Shown in pieces: positions 59,340 to 64,000 of a DNA stretch of 64,000 bases. A program made the position numbers and the translations under genes. The stretch is from JBMNPT01 sp050943735 (GTDB lineage: Bacteria > Bacillota > Clostridia > Oscillospirales > RGIG577). Where the stretch lies: the NCBI GenBank assembly GCA_050943735.1, contig JBMNPT010000009.1, positions 22,168 to 86,167 of the forward strand, written 5' to 3'. The notes under the pieces were generated by a model. That model was not told where the DNA came from. It did not search any database and saw only the letters and a program-made list of their open reading frames with translations. Each line of letters begins with the position of its first letter. The stretch's first letter is position 1.

Positions 59340-60347
59340 TCACAGATTGTCGTTATTCTGGGCCTGCACACAGGTGATGGCCACAACACCCACGATGTCA
59401 TCGGCGCAGCAGCCTCTGGAGAGGTCGTTGACCGGCTTACGGATACCCTGCAGCAGAGGACCATAGGCGTTGCCCTTAGCCAGTCTTTCAGCCAGTTTGT
59501 AAGCGATGTTGCCGCAGTCCAGATTGGGGAAAATCAGCACGTTGGCGTGGCCGGCCACAGGAGAGCCAGGAGCCTTGAACTCGCCCACGCTGGGAACGAT
59601 AGCAGCATCCAGCTGCATTTCGCCATCGCAAGCCAGAGTGGGAGCCTTTTCCTTCACCAGTTCGGTGGCTTCCTTCACCTTGTCCACCAAGGGGTCGTCG
59701 GCGCTGCCGTAGGTAGAGAAGGACAGCATGGCTACCTTGGGTTCACCGCCCACCAGCAGCTTATAGGACTCTGCGGTGGCAATGGCGATCTCGGAGAGAT
59801 TGTCTGCATCGGGATTGATGGTCAGGCCCACGTCGCCCATAGCGAAGGTGCCTTCGTTACCGTATTCGCAGTCGGGCACACACATAATCATAAAGCCGGA
59901 CACATACTTGGTGCCAGGAGCAGTCTTGAGGATCTGCAGAGCGGGCCGCAGGGTATCAGCAGTGGAGTGAATGGCACCGGATACCAGACCGTCGGCTTCC
60001 CCGGCATCCACCATCATCATGCCAAAATAGATGGCATTATGCATCAGATTGTATGCCTTTTCAGGGGTGATGCCCTTTTTCTTTCTCAGTTTGTAGAACT
60101 TGTCCACATAGGCGGTGAAGTTTTCGCTTTCGGGGGGATTGATGATCTGGATTCCTTCCAGATCCAGGCCCAGCTCCTGAGCCTTGCTCTGGATCTCTTC
60201 GGGTTTGCCCAGCAAAATCACCTTGGCAAATCCCTCTTTGGTAACCTTGACAGCTGCTTCCAGGTTTCTGGCTTCACTGCCCTCAGGCAGTACGATGGTT
60301 TTAATTTCCTTTTTTGCTCTTTCTTTGATGGTACTAATGAAGTCCAT
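59340..60347 (-). CDS. pta: Phosphate acetyltransferase
   Basis: A 335-residue short-type Pta that makes acetyl phosphate from acetyl-CoA. The PTA_PTB fold is seen from IVLPEGSEARNLEAA, GLVSGAIHSTADTLRPALQI and the C-terminal GHANVLIFPNLDCGNIAYKL. It is first in the pta-ackA operon behind a near-consensus promoter and a 118-base leader with an inverted repeat. The final position next to tmcAL, an acetate-using tRNA ligase, is noted in the findings. Confidence 0.97.
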   Translation of the reverse strand: MDFISTIKERAKKEIKTIVLPEGSEARNLEAAVKVTKEGFAKVILLGKPEEIQSKAQELGLDLEGIQIINPPESENFTAYVDKFYKLRKKKGITPEKAYNLMHNAIYFGMMMVDAGEADGLVSGAIHSTADTLRPALQILKTAPGTKYVSGFMIMCVPDCEYGNEGTFAMGDVGLTINPDADNLSEIAIATAESYKLLVGGEPKVAMLSFSTYGSADDPLVDKVKEATELVKEKAPTLACDGEMQLDAAIVPSVGEFKAPGSPVAGHANVLIFPNLDCGNIAYKLAERLAKGNAYGPLLQGIRKPVNDLSRGCCADDIVGVVAITCVQAQNNDNL

Positions 60348-60399
60348 GAAAAAAGCCCCTTTCTGATTGATGTTCTATTCTCGGCGCATGGCTTTTGCC

Positions 60400-60437
60400 T
60401 TTTGTACAGCGGTCTGGAATCAAACAACTGTACAAAA
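60400..60437 (-). promoter_or_regulatory. Inverted repeat in the pta leader
   Basis: TTTTGTACAG (60400-60409) and CTGTACAAAA (60428-60437) are perfect 10-bp inverted repeats 18 bases apart, located between the predicted transcription start and the pta ribosome site. It could be an RNA hairpin or a two-half protein site. Confidence 0.65.
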
Positions 60438-60464
60438 AGCAAAAACGGCCACGCTCGCGCTTTT

Positions 60465-60493
60465 ATTATAGATGATTCCGCTCGGAATGACAA
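60465..60493 (-). promoter_or_regulatory. Promoter of pta-ackA
   Basis: Minus-strand TTGTCA (60488-60493), 17-base spacer, consensus TATAAT (60465-60470). Confidence 0.85.
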
Positions 60494-60596
60494 CCGATTT
60501 TTAGAAAATTTGTACAAAATACCCGCAAAGATTTTGTCTGTTTTGTTTGTTAATTATCAAGCAAGTCTCTCTCTTTTTTCCCCCTCTTTTCTGTGA

Positions 60597-60602
60597 TATA
60601 AT
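60597..60602 (+). promoter_or_regulatory. Extended -10 promoter of tmcAL
   Basis: TGA-TATAAT 44 bases before the ATG; the -35 position is only a T-run. Confidence 0.55.
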
Positions 60603-60645
60603 GCAGTCAGAAAAACTGTGGCTCCATCAACCAGGAGGAAATTCT

Positions 60646-61839
60646 ATGCGTGTGGGTGCTGTTATTTGTGAATACAATCCATTTCATCGGGGACACGCAT
60701 GGCAGCTGTCCCGTCTGCGTCAGGAAGAGGGCTGCGATGCAGTCCTTTGCCTGATGAGCGGTCACTTCACCCAGCGGGGGGATGTGGCCATCCTCTCCAA
60801 ATGGGACCGGGCGGCAGCAGCCATCCATGGAGGAGCGGATCTGGTGCTGGAATTGCCCACTCGATATGCCCTTTGCAGTGCGGAGGGGTTTGCACACCAT
60901 GGAGTGGCAATGCTGGCTTCCACCGGAGTGGCCCAAATTCTGCACTTTGGCAGCGAAACCGGTGAAGTGCAGCCGCTCCTAGAGCTGGCTCACCTACTGC
61001 TGCAGCCCGATATTCTGGAGGCCATCACCACCCTGCAAAAAAGCGGGCTGGGATTTGCCGCGGCCAGACAGCAGGTGGTAGCGCAACATTGTCCTCAACT
61101 GGCCCCCTTGCTGCGCCAGCCCAACAACATTCTGGGTGTGGAATACTGCAAAGCCATTCTCCGCCAGAAACTTCCCCTGCGGCCTGTCACCATATCCCGG
61201 CAAGGCGCTGGGTATCACGCATCCACCCCGGTGGAGGGATATGCCTCCGCCAGCTATTTGCGAGCCCATTGGCAGGAGCCGGACGCCGCCGCCTATTTGC
61301 CTGCCTTCTCACTGGAACTGCTCCGGCGCCAGGGGGACTGCCCTTCTCTGGAACGATTGGAAACCGCTTTGCTGTACCATCTGCGCACCCTTTCTCCCGG
61401 ACAGCTCACCCATGTTCCCGATGTGACCGAAGGATTGGAATACCGAATTCTTCGCTGTGCCCGGCAGGCCGACAGTTTTGCCACATTGCTTCATATGCTG
61501 TCCACCCGACGCTACACCGCATCCCGCCTGCGACGGGTACTGCTGGGCTCTCTGCTGGGCCTGCGCAAAAGCTGGTACCGGCATCCCACCTATCTGCTGC
61601 GGGTATTGGCCGCGAATCCAACCGGCCTGTCGCTGCTGCACCGCATGAAATATACGGCCACACAGCCGATTCTCACCAAACCCGCCCACTACCGCCGGTT
61701 GGACACCGCCCATCAAGCCCTCTTCCTACACGAATGCCAATGTACGGATGTATACAATTTATGCCGCACCGGCATTCCTCTGGATGAATTGACCCGCAGC
61801 CCCTATATTGAACCTCATAACAAAAATGGCACAGCATAA
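60646..61839 (+). CDS. tmcAL: tRNA(Met) cytidine acetate ligase
   Basis: A 397-residue nucleotidyltransferase-fold enzyme that uses acetate and ATP to make N4-acetylcytidine at the wobble base of elongator tRNA-Met. The nucleotide-binding start is VGAVICEYNPFHRGHAWQL, with GHFTQRGDVAILSKWDRA, LPTRYALCSAEGFA and ILHFGSETG as family segments. AGGAGG lies seven bases before the ATG at 60646. It is divergent from pta-ackA, the source of cellular acetate. Its last codons and stop lie in the shared terminator. Confidence 0.94.
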   Translation: MRVGAVICEYNPFHRGHAWQLSRLRQEEGCDAVLCLMSGHFTQRGDVAILSKWDRAAAAIHGGADLVLELPTRYALCSAEGFAHHGVAMLASTGVAQILHFGSETGEVQPLLELAHLLLQPDILEAITTLQKSGLGFAAARQQVVAQHCPQLAPLLRQPNNILGVEYCKAILRQKLPLRPVTISRQGAGYHASTPVEGYASASYLRAHWQEPDAAAYLPAFSLELLRRQGDCPSLERLETALLYHLRTLSPGQLTHVPDVTEGLEYRILRCARQADSFATLLHMLSTRRYTASRLRRVLLGSLLGLRKSWYRHPTYLLRVLAANPTGLSLLHRMKYTATQPILTKPAHYRRLDTAHQALFLHECQCTDVYNLCRTGIPLDELTRSPYIEPHNKNGTA

Positions 61840-61855
61840 GCTGTGCCATTTTCAT
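61823..61855. terminator. Bidirectional terminator containing the tmcAL stop codon
   Basis: A 13-bp stem AAAATGGCACAGC / GCTGTGCCATTTT whose ATAA loop carries the TAA stop of tmcAL. It serves the convergent VanW gene as well. Confidence 0.92.
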
Positions 61856-61865
61856 TCTGTATTGC

Positions 61866-63689
61866 TCACCCTGTGGTCTGTGTTTCTCCGCCCTCGGGAC
61901 TGGTACTAGCAGAAGGAGAGGGGGAAGGCGAGGGAGACGGGGAGGGAGAGGGCGATGGTGAAGGAGAGGGTGAAGGCGACGGAGAGGGGGAAGGCGAAGG
62001 GGACGGTGAAGGCGAAGGCGAGGGCGACGGAGTTGTCTTTTTGGTGCCCACCGTTACCTTGTTGGGATTCATCCGATAGGTGCTGGTGTGCAGTTTTTTA
62101 TCACTGATCACCTGTCCATCCACTTCCACCTTTTTATAGGTGTCCACCGAGAACCCGGTGCTGCCCTTGTCGGTCACAACCCGTTTTCCGGCCTCCATAT
62201 TGGGATCTTCTGTAATCTGATCGGTGGGCTTCTTCACATTGTAGGCCCCGCCCGAATAGATGGTTACCTTCTTGTTTTCGGTCTTGGTGCCCTTGAACGC
62301 GATGGTCAATACACCGCCGCTGGTAGTAGCCTCGATCTTCACCGGATAGGCCTGGTTATTTTTGATCTGCAGATCCAGCAGGCCATAGTACACCGTGGCA
62401 TCCCAGCCGTCGGGAACATATCCCACCGGCATACTGTGATTGTGGCGCTCCACAATCTCCATATCGGCATACAGGCTGGCCACATAAATGGTGGAGGACA
62501 CCTGGCATACGCCGCCTCCGATTCCGGTATCATGCCCCTGGGCCGTAAAGATGCCTGCGGGCTTAAAGCCAGCCGCCTCGGTACGGCTGCCCACCACCCC
62601 GTTGTAGGAGAATACTTCTCCCGGGTTAAGGATGGTGCCGTTGACTTTGGATGCCGCCAATGCCACATTGTGGGCCCGGTTGGTGTTGGCTGTACTGTAT
62701 TTGCTGCTGAAACTGCCCAGCGTATCCTGGAACATCTGCGCCACCAGATCCTCACTCTTCACAGCGGGCTGGGTAAGAGTGACAGGTACGGTATATTCGG
62801 CAGCGGTGCCGTCGCCCAGGATCTGCTCTGCCTGTTGGCGATCCACCGTAACGCCGATCACTTCTTGCTGAATTTCCATGATTCCCTGGTCGTTTTCCAC
62901 CAGCTGTGCATCCACCGGTTCACATTCCACTTCCTGACACAGCAGATCCACCGTCACCGGCTCACACACCTGGATTTCGGTAGGAACTTCCAGCTCAATA
63001 GACTGGTTGGAACCGTCGGTTTCGGCAATTGCAGTCTGGATGGCTTCAATCAGAGCCGCCCGGTCAATAACCGTGCCATCCTTGCCATGCTCCACATACA
63101 CTTCTGACTTTTCCGTATCCACTGTAAAATTGGTGGGCAGCAAAGGATTATCCAATTCCATGGCAAAATCATCCACTAGCGTATTGAGGGCGGTCTCGTC
63201 ATACTGGAGGGTGCTGTCCACCGCATGATTGCTCCAAAAGCCCTGATAAAAAGCCGCCACATTGGTAAAGAAATTGCCCTGCCGGCCTACCTGCATAGCA
63301 CTTTCCACCACTGAATCCACATCAAAGTGAACATCCAGCTGTTCCAGAGAAATGGTTTTTTCGGTGTCGTTCATTTTCAAAACCAATTGGATTTGCGACA
63401 TCTGCTGATTTTTTTCTTCCACCAATTGGCGAACCGCTGTTTCATCTAGTCCGGCCAGAGATTCCTGTAAAAATGTGGTTCCCCGAAGAATGTCTGTATT
63501 TCCATATACGCCGTACGCGCCATAGCCCAAGGTGGCTGCTGTCATCAGCAACACAATGGCACAGCCTGCCAAAATCATCTGACGGCGATTGGGTTGAATT
63601 TTGCCTTTTGTGGTTTTTCGAATAACCGGTTCGGTCTTTTTTCGTCCGCGCACCCGCGACCGACGGGGTTGAGTATCTTTCTGTATCAA
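61866..63689 (-). CDS. VanW/G5-domain cell-wall protein with Ser-Pro repeat tail
   Basis: A 607-residue protein with a cytoplasmic basic N terminus (RRSRVRGRKK), one membrane anchor (MILAGCAIVLLMTAATLGYG), two peptidoglycan-binding-4-type segments, a VanW domain (NPGEVFSYNGVVG, GIGGGVCQVSSTIYVASL) and a G5-like domain before the tail. About 20 Ser-Pro dipeptides follow, then a short end. It likely acts in or on the cell wall; VanW's role is unknown. I chose TTG at 63689 because GTGAGG lies eight bases upstream; the longer frame would start within five bases of the predicted transcript start. Confidence 0.88.
   Translation of the reverse strand: MIQKDTQPRRSRVRGRKKTEPVIRKTTKGKIQPNRRQMILAGCAIVLLMTAATLGYGAYGVYGNTDILRGTTFLQESLAGLDETAVRQLVEEKNQQMSQIQLVLKMNDTEKTISLEQLDVHFDVDSVVESAMQVGRQGNFFTNVAAFYQGFWSNHAVDSTLQYDETALNTLVDDFAMELDNPLLPTNFTVDTEKSEVYVEHGKDGTVIDRAALIEAIQTAIAETDGSNQSIELEVPTEIQVCEPVTVDLLCQEVECEPVDAQLVENDQGIMEIQQEVIGVTVDRQQAEQILGDGTAAEYTVPVTLTQPAVKSEDLVAQMFQDTLGSFSSKYSTANTNRAHNVALAASKVNGTILNPGEVFSYNGVVGSRTEAAGFKPAGIFTAQGHDTGIGGGVCQVSSTIYVASLYADMEIVERHNHSMPVGYVPDGWDATVYYGLLDLQIKNNQAYPVKIEATTSGGVLTIAFKGTKTENKKVTIYSGGAYNVKKPTDQITEDPNMEAGKRVVTDKGSTGFSVDTYKKVEVDGQVISDKKLHTSTYRMNPNKVTVGTKKTTPSPSPSPSPSPSPSPSPSPSPSPSPSPSPSPSPSPSPSPSASTSPEGGETQTTG
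61911..62032. repeat. Hexanucleotide-type repeat encoding the Ser-Pro tail
   Basis: About 122 bp of degenerate GGAGAG/GGCGAG/GGCGAC units, purine-rich on the plus strand, translating on the minus strand to about 20 Pro-Ser dipeptides. Confidence 0.92.
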
Positions 63690-63745
63690 ATCACATACCT
63701 CACTTAATTGACAGGATTGCTGTAAAATTGACAACTGACAACTAC

Positions 63746-63751
63746 ATTATA
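63746..63751 (-). promoter_or_regulatory. -10 element of the VanW gene
   Basis: Consensus TATAAT on the minus strand, 57 bases before the chosen TTG start; the -35 is weak. Confidence 0.5.
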
Positions 63752-63843
63752 CAAAGTTCGACCTGGGAAATCCACCTGTAAAATATGAAAAAATGATTAC
63801 AAATCCCCCTGTTTTTTGACATTGGGCACAGAACGCAAAAAAA

Positions 63844-63868
63844 GACGGCAGAAACAACTGCCGTCTCG
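63844..63868 (-). terminator. rRNA operon terminator
   Basis: Stem GACGGCAG / CTGCCGTC with a six-base loop and seven T residues on the minus-strand exit, just after 5S rRNA. Confidence 0.93.
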
Positions 63869-63874
63869 GTATAT

Positions 63875-63990
63875 GCCAGCATCTACTTATCTTCCCAGGC
63901 CGTCTCCAGCCAAGTATTGTCAGCGCAAGTGAGCTTAACTTCTGTGTTCGGGATGGGAACAGGTGTGACCTCACCGCCATCGACACTGAC
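63875..63990 (-). rRNA. 5S ribosomal RNA
   Basis: On the minus strand the conserved 5S core is present: GTCACACCTGTTCCCATCC, GAACACAGAAGTTAAGC and the terminal GATGCTGGC, which pairs with GTCAGTGTC at the 5' end. Length is about 116 bases; the exact ends are by pairing. The rest of the rRNA operon lies beyond the right edge. Confidence 0.93.
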
Positions 63991-64000
63991 TTCTGGTGCA

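Noticed and set aside
61911..62032. CRISPR-like array
   Set aside because: The repeats are short contiguous hexamers without spacers, in frame inside a VanW protein, and no cas genes are present.

Overview
The window looks like chromosomal DNA of a gut-type Clostridia (Firmicutes) bacterium, most likely Oscillospiraceae/Ruminococcaceae. This is inferred, because no 16S gene is present. The signs are moderate-to-high GC coding DNA, strong AGGAGG ribosome sites, a T-box leader, S-layer (SLH) and VanW-type surface proteins, a TRAP transporter, pta-ackA acetate metabolism, a Gram-positive-like SOS box, and an operon matching gut bilirubin reductase (bilQRS). Coding density is high and most genes lie on the minus strand.

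Layout. 1-10.6 kb: the glmS tail, an alpha/beta hydrolase, a GH13 amylase, exonuclease III, a Crp/Fnr regulator beside a two-gene Fe-S membrane module, a zinc alcohol dehydrogenase, and dnaG-rpoD followed by a TIM-barrel isomerase. 10.6-18.5 kb: cupin-GntR and MarR-DegV pairs, then a 1,556-residue SLH surface protein. 18.5-24.9 kb: a seven-gene minus-strand run (two unknown membrane genes, hflX, yigZ-like, unknown, cysK, dgt). 25-31 kb: an apparently SOS-controlled Y-family polymerase, a methionine gamma-lyase-like protein, RNase R, an EFR1-type ferredoxin-flavodoxin protein and tRNA-Arg(ACG).

31.2-41.3 kb is the most unusual accessory block. It is a tightly coupled minus-strand operon encoding three divergent uroporphyrinogen-decarboxylase-fold proteins, a PfkB kinase, a sugar-isomerase-like TIM barrel, an HpaI-type aldolase and a complete DctPQM TRAP transporter. 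A divergent LacI-family gene faces it across an AT-rich region with repeated TTACTAA-type palindromes. No corrinoid protein or substrate-specific methyltransferase accompanies the UroD-like proteins, so the substrate is unknown.

42-47.5 kb: two small phage-like genes, ttcA, an ECF sigma factor with an RsgI-like anti-sigma partner and a secreted calcium-loop repeat protein, then bilQRS with two near-identical inverted repeats on its promoter. 47.5-64 kb is mainly housekeeping: gap, an orphan histidine kinase, xpt, a MATE exporter, a VanZ-like protein, a T-box-led operon (membrane protein, metG, tatD, radical SAM), ackA and pta divergent from tmcAL, a VanW/G5 protein with a Ser-Pro tail, and the 5S rRNA end of an rRNA operon entering from the right.
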